Shown in pieces: positions 50,818-62,498 of a DNA stretch of 64,000 bases. The translations under genes and the position numbers were made by a program. The notes under the pieces are model-generated. The model was not told where the DNA came from. It saw nothing but the letters and a program-made list of their open reading frames with translations, and ran no database searches. This stretch comes from Chaenocephalus aceratus (taxonomy: Eukaryota; Chordata; Actinopteri; Perciformes; Channichthyidae), in the NCBI GenBank assembly GCA_023974075.1, contig CM043799.1, positions 7,341,250 to 7,405,249 of the forward strand, read 5' to 3'. Within the stretch, counting starts at the first letter, position 1, and each line of letters starts with the position of its first letter.

Positions 50818-52135
50818 AATCCGTGTATCTACCGTCCAATTGTTTTTCTTTATTAAACAAGTAAACGGAAGAGCGTTTGAGAGGCCTTTTTGCTTTTCAC
50901 CTTACTAAATGGTCAAATGGTCATTGGAACGAGGGGCGGGGCGAAACTCACGGAAGTGATTTCAAAACAAAAGCACTCGTTTGTTAAAATCACATTTGAA
51001 TCACGACAGTATCCTGCTGAAGGACCGGTGATTATTATAAACAAGGGGAATTTAGCGATCACAACGAAAACGGCCAAGACACGCATTGAGCCCAGAAAAT
51101 GGATGTTATTAAGGGCTGTAAATATAATAGGCCTGTGTCTAAAATGGACAACATTGTTAGGAGATTTAAACTATACAGCGATTCTGCATTGCGGTCACTC
51201 AGCCGTCTCTCGCGTTTGTTTTTTCAAATCAGCTGCTCTTCATTCCTGCTATATTTGACGAGTGATACAAATATGTTTTACCACAAGTTCTAAGAAAACT
51301 GACTCTGTTGGACTCGGTTCTAGTTTGACTTCTACCAGAAATAAAATGAAGTACTTTTGCTGTGTACTTTGTGAGTAATCCTCTGTCAGAGTCCCCTCCT
51401 TAGTACATCATGCATGTTTTTATGTATTTGATGAATGATAAAAAATATAATTTTACCATTAGTTCTTAATGAAATTGATACTGTTTGACTTTGTTTTAGT
51501 TAGCCTACTACTAACAATACATTGAAGTACTTTTACTGTGTATTTTTTGAGAAATCCTCTGTCAAAGTCCCCTGCTGAGAACACAATCAAGCCACTTCTG
51601 CTAAGTTTGATGAGGGAATTCTTTTTTATTGCCATTAGTTCTTCGTGAGATTGATCCTGTTGGACTCAGTACTACTGAAAATACCCCGACAAGTACTATG
51701 AAGTACTTACTGTGTACTTTTCCAACAATCCTCGGTCAATGTCCCCTCCTGAGTACAAGAATGCATGTTTCTCTGCTATTTTGAATAAGTGTTAAAAAAC
51801 CTTTCTTCATGAGACTGATATTGTTGGACAGAGTATTTTAAGAGGATGGTAGACTGCACACTGATACACTCTGTCACTCTTGTTGGCCTCTTATGATGCT
51901 GCTGTCTTTTAATATATGATTATTTCTCAGCCGCTAATTCGTCACAGATTCTTCAGTCTCATCAGCCTCATCCTTCCATCAGTCCCCTGCAGTCAACGCA
52001 TCAGCCTCCAGCACACTTCCAGTGTCTGACTCCATATGATTTTGTCCTGATGCTGTAAGGGTGATGCCCCATGATCACACAGTGCCAAGGACATCATATT
52101 ATGTCTGTCATTAATGTTACATCACCCATTATAAC
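50818..52135 (+). repeat. Dispersed repeat 'R', longest copy (1.32 kb)
   Basis: It runs from aatccgtgtatctaccgtcc to cattataacaa. The first 480 bases are single-copy. The following 540 bases consist of about three imperfect tandem units of roughly 190 bases, each with a 'gaagtacttttactgtgta' and 'gtcaaagtcccctcctgaga' core. There is no transposase and no LTR or inverted-repeat ends were identified, so the class is unknown. Partial copies lie at 22325, 25340 (minus), 37208 and 49312. Confidence 0.8.
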
Positions 52136-52439
52136 AATTTGCTTTCCTTTTTCTCTTCTCTTAACTGAATAGCCCTGTCTTTAAGTATAATACAATGTAA
52201 AGTCCTTTTCCTGCACCATTTGAAGGCTTCAAAACAGGCATTTTTCGTGTATGTGTTTGGAGAAATGACACAATCAATGGCCCAGCATTGTACTTTATAA
52301 ACTCTGAATCTTGTGGTGCTTGAAGAAATACACACTGGCTAAGCCGGCCAGGTTATATATATCTTTTTTGGAGCCCTTTTTTGAAATATTTATTAAAATG
52401 TGGGCAGACACAACTGAGTTGTTCTGTGTGTGAAGTAAC

Positions 52440-52626
52440 CTCAAGTCACTCGTTTGTCAAGACAAAAAAGGGCAAGACTAGGCTGAGAGCAGAGGCTATA
52501 CCCACCATCTTCGTGCATCGCCCTGTGGTCAAAAAGAGAAGGGCCCCTGCACCACGATTCACCCCGGGACCTGTATCTACAAAGCCCATAGCTCATGATC
52601 ACAGCGATAGTGTGAAAGGTGACACA
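52440..52626 (+). pseudogene. THAP-domain C-terminal exon
   Basis: The frame reads KTRLRAEAIPTIFVHRPVVK KRRAPAPRF and continues to a GTATAATAAG donor at about 52627. AEAIPTIF corresponds to the AVPTIF box that closes THAP zinc fingers. Upstream cysteine/histidine spacing is only partly matched. It is probably a remnant of a THAP-bearing transposase gene (P-element or Kolobok type) rather than a host gene. Confidence 0.5.
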
Positions 52627-52728
52627 GGTATAATAAGTATGAACTCTTAGTAACAAAAGTAATATTTCTTATTTTTAAGTGGTATAATATTTTAAATGTT
52701 CGAACATTTACATACATAAAACACCCTT

Positions 52729-53077
52729 TGTAAGGGTTTAGCCAGCATGCTGATGTTTTTGTTATTGTTCCTGTTCTCATTGTTGTTTCTCTCATTTCAG
52801 TCTCAGCTTTCCTGCCCTTGATTGAACTCCACCTGCTTCCCTTCCCTAATTAGCCTCACCTGTGCCCCATTATCATCTCTCCCTCTGTCTATTTAGTCTG
52901 CATCCACAGTCCCTTCAGTGCCAGTTCGTCTTAGTTATTCCTAGCGTTCCAGCAGTGTTTTTCTAGTATCTGATTCCCGTGTACCGAACCTTGGATATAA
53001 AGACCTTTTTGCATCCTAATCCTCTGTCTCCGAGTCGTGCTATTGAGTCCTCCACTTGTGTTCATTCAGTCGTTACA
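52729..53077 (+). repeat. Left LTR, 349 bp
   Basis: Begins TGTAAGGGTTTAGCC and ends GTCGTTACA. It matches the right LTR base for base as far as I can see. Confidence 0.97.
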
Positions 53078-53096
53078 GTACGAACTGGCCAGAACC

Positions 53097-53415
53097 ATGG
53101 ACTCAGCCGACTCTGAGAATTTGCGGTCTGCTATTCGATCCCAGGGGGCTCGTCTTAACCTACAAGATGAACAACTTACCGCTGTCTGCCAGGGAGTAAG
53201 AGAATTGTCGGAGCGGCATGAGGGTTTCCAGTCATCCATCGGCAGCAAGGTTTGCCAGCTGGCAGATCAGATCCAGCAGCTGGTGGCACATCTCAATCCA
53301 CAACGCTCTGCTACTCCGCTTCCAGCGTCGGATCCGGCTACAGCTCCCGGTCCTGTTCCTGCCACCGTGCCGACACCGCTGCCTGCCATACTTCCCTCCT
53401 CTCCTGCCATCCTGG
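53097..53415 (+). pseudogene. gag: gypsy gag N-terminal fragment
   Basis: The ATG at 53097, 19 bases after the left LTR, opens MDSADSENLRSAIRSQGARL, a helical, probably coiled-coil segment (about residues 10-65), followed by a Pro/Ala-rich linker. The capsid and zinc-knuckle parts are missing. The frame differs from that of the integrase, so the deletion junction near 53390-53415 does not make an in-frame fusion. Confidence 0.85.
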
Positions 53416-54682
53416 TGTTCGCCGCACCATGTTCTTCATTAAGCAGCGGTTCTGGTGGCCCTCCATGGAGAGGTCGGTCAAGGAGTACGTGGCAGCCTGT
53501 TCAGTTTGTGCCCGGAACAAGACTTCCCGTCAGCCCCCTTCTGGTCTTCTGCGCCCGCTCCCAGTGCCACATCGCCCCTGGTCTGACATCTCGTTGGATT
53601 TCGTCACAGGGTTGCCGCCGTCTCAAGGTAACACCACTATTTTGACAATTGTGGATAGATTTTCGAAGATGGTCCACTTTGTCCCGCTGCCTAAGTTGCC
53701 ATCTGCCAGAGAGACAGCAGAGGCAGTGTTGTTCCATGTTTTCCGTCTCCATGGTTTCCCTAGGGATGTTGTGTCAGACCGGGGCCCACAGTTTACCTCA
53801 CAGTTTTGGAAGGCTTTCTGCTCACTCATCGGTGCCACAGTCAGCCTCTCTTCTGGACATCATCCGCAGTCTAACGGCCAGACGGAGCGGCTGAATCAGG
53901 CGCTTGAGACCTGTCTACGCTGCCTGGTGTCTCAGAACCCTGCCACGTGGAGCACGCATCTGATTTGGATGGAGTACGCACACAACACTTTGCCTAGTTC
54001 TGCTACTGGTCTCTCACCTTTTCAGTGTGCCAATGGATACCAACCACCATTGTTCCCCGACCTGGAGAAGGAGGTCAGTGTTCCATCTGCACATGCCCTC
54101 ATCCGCCGATGTCATCGCACTTGGAGCCGGGCCCGCCAGGTGCTACTACGGAGTTCAGCCCGTTATAAAAGGATGGCCGATCGCCGACGTATCTCTGCTC
54201 CTGCCTACCAACCTGGACAAAGTGTGTGGCTCTCTACTCGAGACCTGCCCCTTCGAGTGGAGTCTCGCAAACTGGCTCCTCGTTTTGTGGGTCCCTTCCC
54301 GGTATCTAAGGTCATAAATCCTGTGGCAGTACGGCTTCGACTACCTCGATCCTTGAGGGCCTATCCTACATTCCATGTGTCACGCATCAAACCAGTTAAA
54401 GTGAGTCCACTGGTCCCCACCTCCAGACCCCCTCCACCCCCCCGGTTTATTGATGGTGGACCTGTATATACTGTGAAACGCCTCTTGGCAGTTCGACCTA
54501 GAGGCCGGGGACGTCAGTACCTGGTTGACTGGGAGGGCTACGGTCCTGAGGAGAGGTCATGGGTCTCCACCAGTAATGTCAGTAAGGACCTCATCCAAGA
54601 CTTTCAACGTCAACATCCTGAACAACCTGGGACGTCAGGTGCCGTCCCTAGAGGGGGGGGGGGGGGTACTGTAAGGGTTTAG
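53403..54682 (+). pseudogene. pol: gypsy integrase with chromodomain (intact frame, no own start)
   Basis: The open frame begins at the zinc-binding region ([20 protein letters not shown], then CxxC in CSVCARNKT). The catalytic core follows, with [22 protein letters not shown] and [11 protein letters not shown], giving all three DDE residues. The C-terminal domain is next, and then a chromodomain ([34 protein letters not shown]), which defines chromoviruses and in intact elements targets modified chromatin. The upstream polyprotein is deleted and frames do not fuse, so normal expression is unlikely although the domain itself is undamaged. Confidence 0.93.
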
Positions 54683-55018
54683 CCAGCATGCTGATGTTTT
54701 TGTTATTGTTCCTGTTCTCATTGTTGTTTCTCTCATTTCAGTCTCAGCTTTCCTGCCCTTGATTGAACTCCACCTGCTTCCCTTCCCTAATTAGCCTCAC
54801 CTGTGCCCCATTATCATCTCTCCCTCTGTCTATTTAGTCTGCATCCACAGTCCCTTCAGTGCCAGTTCGTCTTAGTTATTCCTAGCGTTCCAGCAGTGTT
54901 TTTCTAGTATCTGATTCCCGTGTACCGAACCTTGGATATAAAGACCTTTTTGCATCCTAATCCTCTGTCTCCGAGTCGTGCTATTGAGTCCTCCACTTGT
55001 GTTCATTCAGTCGTTACA
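54670..55018 (+). repeat. Right LTR, 349 bp
   Basis: Same sequence as the left LTR, directly after a G-rich polypurine run, followed by the CCCTT target duplication. Confidence 0.97.
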
Positions 55019-55143
55019 CCCTTTACTAGAGCCATTGAAGCCCATGAAGAATGTATCCTTTCACAAATCTTTTCAACGTAAGTTAAAATTTAAAATATTC
55101 TTCATTTGCAGTATTTTTTTTAAAAAGTGTTCAGAAAGACTGC

Positions 55144-55147
<4 letters not shown>

Positions 55148-55201
<54 letters not shown>
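55148..55201. repeat. (TA)n microsatellite
   Basis: About 54 bases of TA repeat. It abuts the CAGGGTTTCCGC terminus at 55202. Confidence 0.97.
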
Positions 55202-55204
<3 letters not shown>

Positions 55205-55300
55205 GGTTTCCGCTAGGATTTTTTCTCGCCGGTCAAATGTCCGGGCAGAATTTATTTTACCGGACAAATTTGAAACTTACCGGTCATGTTTCAATAATAA
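55202..55300. other. Putative left terminus of a large DNA transposon
   Basis: A sharp boundary occurs where the TA array gives way to CAGGGTTTCCGCTAGG. Three subterminal motifs of the form CCGG(T/A)CA follow at about 55229, 55260 and 55280, as often seen near transposase-binding ends. The opposite end is not in the window, so this is inference from a one-sided terminus upstream of the two convergent genes. Confidence 0.4.
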
Positions 55301-55329
55301 TAATAATAAGAGTTGTGTAGCAGAGTTTC

Positions 55330-55965
55330 CGTTAGCAGGTAATCACCGGACTATGAGCAGATATGCTTCAGTTTAAAACTCAGTTCACGGGCTCATTTTT
55401 GTATTGCTTCAGTTTATAATCGTAACAGATCGAAAAATTCAGATTCATTTTTCAATAAATTATTCCACAAACAACATAATTATTACATTCAAACAAACTA
55501 CTTGTAGTAGATAACGTACATTATTCAAAAGTTTAAATTAACTTTGAATAATAACACGGGAGAAACGTATGGAAGCAAACAAGAGACAGAAGTATTCGAA
55601 TTTTATTAGACACCGAATTTATAGCATGAGAAATAATTACTTTGAAAATCATGAATCTGAATTTGTTTTCCTCCGAATTTATCTATGTGAAATAAAAATG
55701 TAAAAATTCAAGTTAAAAACATTTGAATGTTCAAATTCAGATCCCAACAATTCAAGTGAAAAAAATTCGACGTCAAATATTTCGGTGTTTAAAATTCGAT
55801 GTCAAAAAATTCGGTGTGTCAAATTCGATGTCAAAAATTGCGATGCAGCATCATCCGGGCTACTCATACAGGATAAGCAATAGAGCCCTAATGCAATCAA
55901 ACCGACTTCTGGCCTATCAGAGCACGGCTTTGTCAGTCATGTGATCACAACAGCCCGGGAGAAAA
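55330..55965. other. Upstream region of the HECT gene
   Basis: AT-rich sequence with repeated 'aattcg'/'gatgtcaaa' motifs (about 55600-55840), becoming more GC-rich just before the start codon. I could not pick a TATA box or a start site with confidence. Confidence 0.35.
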
Positions 55966-58900
55966 ATGACGGAGAACAGCGGAGCTCGGGTAAGTAGTCA
56001 GTTTGTGTTCTTTATTTTACGAGCAGTGAGGGCTCGACAGCATTTGTATCTTACATTAGCTAGCTAAATGAGTGATGTTGCCTTGTGCCTTTCTGTCAGT
56101 AAGCTCCGTAATTATCATTCAAGTGAATAGCGACGTTACCGTGTCCTCGTGTGTGTGTTTGGGTGGGGGATGATCCCGCCTGATGGTTTTCAAAGTAACG
56201 TTACATAACGTCTCACTTCCGTTAGATAAGTCAAATTGACTAGTTAAAGGGGGTGCAAGAACATCCATAAGTTGTTAGAAGTAATCGTGGTGAATGAAGT
56301 TTTCAGATAATTTACTTCAGTAAAATTACTAGTGCTACATTGTACAACATCTCTCTTACAAAAGCCCTGCATTTAAACATGTTAATTCAAGTTCAGTAAA
56401 CTAATTCAGTTAATTAATAATAGTTTAGTAATATTTTCATTCAGCGTGTGATGTTTTTCTGTGCCATATTTGTGTTAACAGGATAGTAATGCTGAGATTC
56501 TAAGATCAGTCAGACACTTGATGTCCTTGATAAGCCCGTCTGAAAGAGGAGGGATTGCAGCTAGTGGCAGTGTCCCTTGCCCCAGTCAAGAAATAAGGTT
56601 AAGTGTTAAAAATACACTTATAATTACGTACACATAGATTATTTTTGTTAACTTAACAATTACAGGCTTTGTTTACTGATTATTTTTGGAAACAATCCTG
56701 CAGGGAACAGAGGTCAGGAGGCCAGAATGAGAGGCCAGGAGGCCAGAATGAGAGGCCAGGAGGCCAGAATGAGAGGCCAGGAGGCCAGAATGAGAGGCCA
56801 GGAGGCCAGAATGAGAGGCCAGGAGGCCAGAATGAGAGGCCAGGAGGCCAGAATGAGAGGCCAGGAGGCCAGAATGAGAGGCCAGGCCATCAGCCACCAA
56901 GACCTTCTCTTCAAATGGAAATGACAAGGTTCATAATTAGATTCTGCACATTAACTTGATCAGATAAAAACTGATAGTATTAGTAATTATATATTTATGT
57001 AGATCACATTTTAACCAAGGCTGGGCAATATATTGATTTATCGACATCTTGATTTGAGTCTAGATATCATAGTAATAATAAGTGTCTTGTCCAGGTTTTA
57101 AAGGGTGCATTACAGTTAAATTATGTACTTTCTGAACTCTCCAGATTGTTCTAGCTGTTCTATTATTACCCTCATAGTCATTATATCTACATTACTGATG
57201 ATTATTCATCAAACTTCTCATTGTGTAAATATTTTGTGAACGCACCAATAGTCCACACTACAATCTCGTCGCAATATCTTTATGAAGGTATTAGGTAAAA
57301 AATATTGTGATATTTGATGTTCTATGTACACATACTAATTTATTTATTTATTATTTTCCACAGATCCTTTCCAGGTATGTTCACTAAGGGAAGAGGGAAG
57401 AGGCGTTTTCCTGCAGCGACTCTTGTTCCTGCCAAGAGACCCAAACCCATGGAAGTTGCTTTCCACCTGTTACCAAAGACATATGAAAAAACTCCAACAG
57501 GGCCAGAGCAACTAGTGCACTTGCAGGCGGGGCTAGGCCGCAGGACTGCTAACTTGGATGAGAGCACAACACACAATGAGGTAAGCAGATGCGATAGATG
57601 AGTTATAGTTGTTGCTATAGTTGTACGTAACATATGAATAATTCTGTTAATTAGTGCTACACCACTCCTATTTGAGATGTGGCAACTAAGACTGCCAACT
57701 ATTTAGTGCAATTGACTGGAAAAAACCTACTCTGGCAGTGAGCCATCTCCTCTGAGTTTACACTGGCATGACGATGAAAAGATAATGACTGCATCTTAAA
57801 TATTGGGTGACCTATGCCTTTAACATATTCTGCTTGAATGTATTTGGAAAGTTTTTGGCCTGGGCTTTAATTCTCCAACCAAGCTAACTCTTTTGAAATT
57901 ATTATGCTTTAATGCATTAAAGCAAGACTGACATGCGCGTACAATGAGCTTTCATCTCAGCAGATTTCAGAAGGAATTCATGTTTATTAATTGTGAACGG
58001 TTGGCTTTTTTAACTAAAACTGTTTTGTGTTACTGTTTTTCTTACAGTTATGTCATACACTCAAAGTTGTATTTCCAAAACTGGAGAAAATAACTGGTGG
58101 TTGGCTGCTTTACAAACCAGCAGGTTTGCAAAACTTTGTGATCATTTTTGAAATGGTGTCAGCTTTTATTTTGACTAAATGCTCACCAAATAGAGCTGTG
58201 AATTGCTCTTTTCATTTTTGTTTAATGTGTTTTGGCATGCCATTCTCTGTTATCAACTGAATGCATGTAGGTCATGTCTAACTGTAAACTTTTTAAATAA
58301 AAATAAACAAGTTAATTTATCCATCAAGCCATTAAAGGATTTGTTTCCCATTGAAATGTTCTCTATAGGTGGATGGGGTACACGGACACTCTCCCTTGTG
58401 GAACCTGATGATACTGGCTACACAGGCAAGATCATAAAGGCTGCAAACCGGGGGGGTAGATCTACTTTTTTCATAGCTCCAATGCAAGAAGAACTCGACA
58501 CAACTCCACTGCTACTAACGGATGAAGCATTCAGTAGCATGCATAAAGCAACGTGCCAGAAGTGTGGAGCAGCCATTCCACTGCAGCTCCTGACAGAACA
58601 CATCAAGTCTTGCAACATCATTGATGTTGACAGTGATGAAAGCCTGGCTGTTGTGGAGGATAGTCGTGAGCAGGGTAAGATAACATGTACAAATTAATTC
58701 ATTTCCATTATCATTACACGCAGATGCCCTAAAATCACAATTCATGGTAAGGACACATGGCTTGTTGTAAAATACAGTTATGACATAATGCAGTGGTTCT
58801 TGCTGACCTCTGATTTTTGTTCATCTTTGCCAACTTAAATGTCACAGCACCAGAGCAGCAGCCCTGTCCTCTGTGCATGGAAATGTATCAAGCTGACTCC

Positions 58901-61900
58901 ATTGAGGCACATGCTGCTTCATGTGGGGAAAGGTATATTGTATATACTTTTTTCAATAACCAACAGATGTAAAACATTAAATCAGTCTAACAAATAGAAT
59001 ATAAGTGTAGAAAAAGTATGTTGTGAATGTTGGCAGTGCAGGAAATGAGGTGTTGGATAGGATTACTGTCATTGAAGAACAAGCAGCAATGCCTGGACCA
59101 TCTGGAAGTAGTGCAGCAGTTACAGAAGGTAGGTCCTAATCAGGGTTGCTGTGGGGCAAGAATGTTAGGGAGGGTAAACTGTGGTGGTGCAGTAAAGAGT
59201 AGCATATCCAACATGGCATAGTCTACATCTTATTGGTTTAAATTAAATACTTTTCTTAAATTGTATCCTTGCTAAGGAAAGGTCAAAAGGTACATTCTGA
59301 TAGATAGGGAGCTGTAACTGATGAACTGTCTACTGAATGTATTTCTCAGAGCTGGCTTTCTTTACAGGCAGGTCTGACGTGAAAGCTGAACTGATAACAT
59401 TTTTATTTTGTCTCTTACTAGAGTGGCTCACTGTTCAGGATCCTACCAGGGCCATATCTCAGTTTCGAGATGATGTTCTGAGCATTCATGAATCGAAGAA
59501 TCCCTTACTTCTCAGCATGGATATTAGAAGCAGCCCTGCGGAACAGGACGCTGCACTAATCTGCTTCTATAAGAAACCCAACGTTGAATGGGGACGACCC
59601 TTAAAATGCAGACTTGAAGGTAGCTTCAATTACATGTCATAGTAGTCTAGGAAAACTTAAACCTATTGCTTTTGCCTTTTACTATAGACCATTTCAGTTG
59701 TAAACTTTTAACATTCTAAATGTGTCCCAGTTTATTTCCAGTTGCCGTGTATGTGAATGTCATCAGTTGACAGGAGGTAAACATCGACATAAGCTGTTGC
59801 CAAGCAATGCAATTCCGTTTAAATGGTCTATATCAAACCCTGAATTGTGTTACAGGTGATGCAGCCTTTGGAGAGGGTGTTAGTCGCTTTTTCTTCTCAA
59901 CCTGCATGGACAAGCTGAACTCTGGGTTTTGCATCAACTTTGGTATGTAGAATGCAGCTTTGTGTAAGATGAATTGTAAATAACTATTTACAGTTGCTTT
60001 GCAGGAGCATGTCTTGTGTTTAAAATGTTTTTTAAATATAACCTACATTTCTGTTGTTTTTTTATATTTGTGTTCACCTAACCATAAAAGTTCTAAAAGT
60101 CATAATAAATATGTTATGCCTACAATGGCAAAACAATTGTAATCTTAATAAAAATGTTAAAATAAATACAACTACCCAATGGTAGTGTTGGATGTAGTAC
60201 TTAATTTAACTTTGTTTCAATGTAACATCTCTTATACAGCAAACACTGACGGAACACGGCTCTTTGATGGAGAGCCCTCAGCCTCTCACTTTCTCGTTGA
60301 AAGTGACATGTTCATCATGGCCGGGAGAGTGGTGGGACACTCCTTCGTGCATGGAGGACCTTGCCTGTCGGGGCTCAGCCCTGCTGTTGTTCATGTCCTG
60401 CTTGGAGGAAGTCCTGAAACTGCCACTGTCACACTAGAGGACTGTCCAGACCTAGACATCCGGGAAACAATCAGGCTTGTATGTTTTCAATCCAACCCCA
60501 TTATTTCTTCACTTATTTATACACTGAAGCAAGAAAGTCTCCACCCTTTTAGCTATTTTTTTCTGTGTGCTGTATTATATTGTGGAAAAAAAGCTAAAGG
60601 GGTGGTGAATTTCTACACCCATCGTGTAGTGTCCGACGTCCGTCACACATTTTTTCATTCTATTTCCTCTTCCCTCTGTGTCTTTAAGCTTGAAGGGGAA
60701 TCCGAAATCTCTGATGAGGGTAAAAGAAGTGTCCGGGACTTGGCCTTCGCCTCGGACCTCCCTTGCCTTACCGGAAATAACCGCAGATGGCTTTTTGAGA
60801 AGATGTTGATCCATGCTGTGCGTGAAATGTTATAATATATTGACAATGCAGAACTTTATCCCAAAGCAATTTCTGTGGATGAGATAAAAAGTGTTCCACC
60901 TTCTGTCTGTTATTGTCAATAACAGGTCATTGGACGTGTCATAAGACAAATTAAGCAGCTCAGACGTGGTCTTAAGGAGACGCCAATGTGGGCCATGCTG
61001 AGTCAACGCCCTGACACAGTGGCCCTGCTATTTCCACAAGAGGGAGCAGTGGATTATAGCCCTGCGGTACATTTGTCCAATTTTATCTTTTTGTATATAA
61101 TATATATTCATATCATGTAATATTTTTAAATCCAAGCCTTTCTTGAATGCTATTATATGACAGAGGTTTCATATCTTTATCCAGTATCAGTCATTGTGCC
61201 TGTAATCAATCTTTTAGGATTAGTTCCTAGTTTTGTTTAGGTTTGTCAAACATGGCTCGCTTGAGGAAAAATGAATCCCATTTTAAGACAAATTTCTCAC
61301 ACTAGTGTCCGGTAACCATGTTGTTATTTTATATGGCTGTCAATGTAGGTCATTCTTCAGCGCATCACCTGGCCTCGTGAGGACGATGATGAGGACGATG
61401 ACTGTTCAGTTGACACAAAATGCCGTGTATCAGGATATCTTCGCCGCTTCATTGAAAATGGTATGTTTACAGTTAGAAATAATGCCAACATGCTATTGAA
61501 GTAAAGTATGATGATATTAAGTATAAGACCTAATATGTTACATTCCTGATCTTACAAACCTGTGTGCGCTCCACTCCGACACAACTGTCCTACACATGCA
61601 GGTGTGCAAAGACACTCAAGTAAAAAAAGCTACTTTACAACTATTTCTTACAGTACAGATAACAAATGTGATGCTTTAATTGACTACTAAAAATTATTTG
61701 AATTTCCTAACTTACTTTTCTTTTTTGTAGCAACCATTCATTTAAACAACTTTTGGTTAATCCACAGCGTCACCTGATGTAATGGCCAATCTGGTGAAAT
61801 TCTGGACCGGGTGGGAGATTCTGCCACGGAATAATCTGTCCATTGAGGTGGTCAACGGCAGCTTCCCCACTGCCTCAACCTGTTACGAGACCCTGCGCAT

Positions 61901-61988
61901 CCCAGGGCATTACAAGGACTATGCATCTTTTGAAAATGTAATGCTGGCTTGTATTGGAACTTGTCAAACAGGATTTGGTCTTGTATAA
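55966..61988 (+). CDS. UBZ-HECT E3 ubiquitin ligase-like protein (G2E3-like), 15 exons, 755 aa
   Basis: Exons I read: 55966-55989, 56482-56597, 56704-56928, 57364-57580, 58048-58123, 58369-58674, 58848-58932, 59037-59128, 59422-59619, 59856-59942, 60240-60478, 60689-60817, 60926-61066, 61349-61460, 61768-61988. All introns are GT...AG and all junctions keep phase, giving 2,268 coding bases. The start MTENSGAR ends at a GTAAGT donor. Residues 52-107 are eight 7-residue repeats. Two C-x2-C-x11-H-x3-C fingers (282-301, 328-347) look like UBZ ubiquitin-binding zinc fingers. From about 380 the sequence resembles a HECT domain, ending FPTASTCYETLRIPGHYKDY with likely catalytic Cys721 and terminal GFGLV. 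HECT ligases accept ubiquitin on this cysteine and pass it to substrates. Teleost genomes hold many related G2E3-like genes; the substrate is unknown. No disabling mutation is seen. It may be transposon cargo rather than a host gene. Confidence 0.82.
56711..56886 (+). repeat. Coding minisatellite in exon 3 (21 bp x 8)
   Basis: Eight nearly identical 21-base units encode the heptad GGQNERP in frame. Because the unit is a multiple of three, copy-number change would not break the protein. The antisense and other forward frames also stay open, which is a by-product of the repeat. Confidence 0.95.
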
Positions 61989-62055
61989 TGTGTTGGTGGA
62001 AGGCAGAGGTGTTCATTGACTCCAGTGTTAAGTATTTTTCTGCTGTGGAAATACT

Positions 62056-62061
62056 AAATAA
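62056..62061 (+). terminator. Polyadenylation signal of the HECT gene
   Basis: AATAAA lies 68 bases after the stop codon at 61988, in a suitable position to end the plus-strand transcript. Confidence 0.6.
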
Positions 62062-62492
62062 AGTCCTCCCTTTCTTCTGTTCAGAATCAGCCTGTTGTAT
62101 ATTGGACAGCCCAGTATATGTATTAGTGATGCACAGTATGGATGTTTTTTCAGCAGATTACAGATCACTACCTGCTTCTCATGGCAAATACTGATAACTT
62201 CATAACCTGTAGTTTACACACACCTGAGGGTCTACGGATCAGCTAAAGGACAACAACCAATCAGAGCTGAGGGTAGTCAGAAGCACCTGTTAATCGTGCT
62301 GATTAGCTCCAAGAAACTAATCAAATAGGCAGCAGTGATCAAATATCAAACGTGACCTTTTTTAGATTGTCTTTACCATTTTATGAATTGACCAATTGTA
62401 TCTTTAATATGTTATGTGTCTGATCAAATCTGACATCACTATTGTTCGCATAACAACAAACAAAAGAACATTTGTCATTCTTCAAATGTTCA
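62062..62492. other. Gap between convergent genes
   Basis: Noncoding AT-rich sequence separating the 3' ends of the HECT and integrase-like genes. No further gene is seen. Confidence 0.5.
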
Positions 62493-62498
62493 TTTATT
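62493..62498 (-). terminator. Polyadenylation signal of the integrase-like gene
   Basis: On the minus strand AATAAA lies about 137 bases after the stop codon at 62635. Confidence 0.55.

Larger units (their letters stand above)
52729..55018 (+). mobile_element. Young, internally deleted Ty3/gypsy chromovirus, 2,290 bp
   Basis: Two 349-base LTRs (52729-53077 and 54670-55018), identical by eye, bracket a short interior. The flanking TSD is CCCTT on both sides (52724-52728 and 55019-55023). The interior has the start of gag fused to the integrase and chromodomain; most of gag plus protease, RT and RNase H are missing. A G-run precedes the right LTR. Identical LTRs imply recent insertion, so this deleted form was probably mobilised by enzymes from a complete relative. 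Confidence 0.95.
50434..55160. mobile_element. Inverted-repeat structure with THAP exon, containing R and a gypsy element
   Basis: The left arm 50434-50810 is the inverse of 52225-52400 plus 52680-52723 plus 55024-55160; the last two pieces are separated only by the gypsy insertion at 52729-55018. Shared strings include gcagtctttctgaacac and gggccattgattgtgtcatt. The right arm also carries a THAP-like exon (52440-52626) that the left arm lacks. Between the arms lies a full R repeat. This could be an inverted duplication of a THAP-transposon end. Confidence 0.55.

Noticed and set aside
56711..56886. CRISPR-like regular repeats
   Set aside because: Units are contiguous with no spacers, in a eukaryotic intron-exon context.
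56673..56927. Antisense and other-frame ORFs over the 21-base repeat (for example repeated HSGLLAS)
   Set aside because: A 21-base unit without stops keeps several frames open; only the plus-strand frame joins flanking exons in phase.
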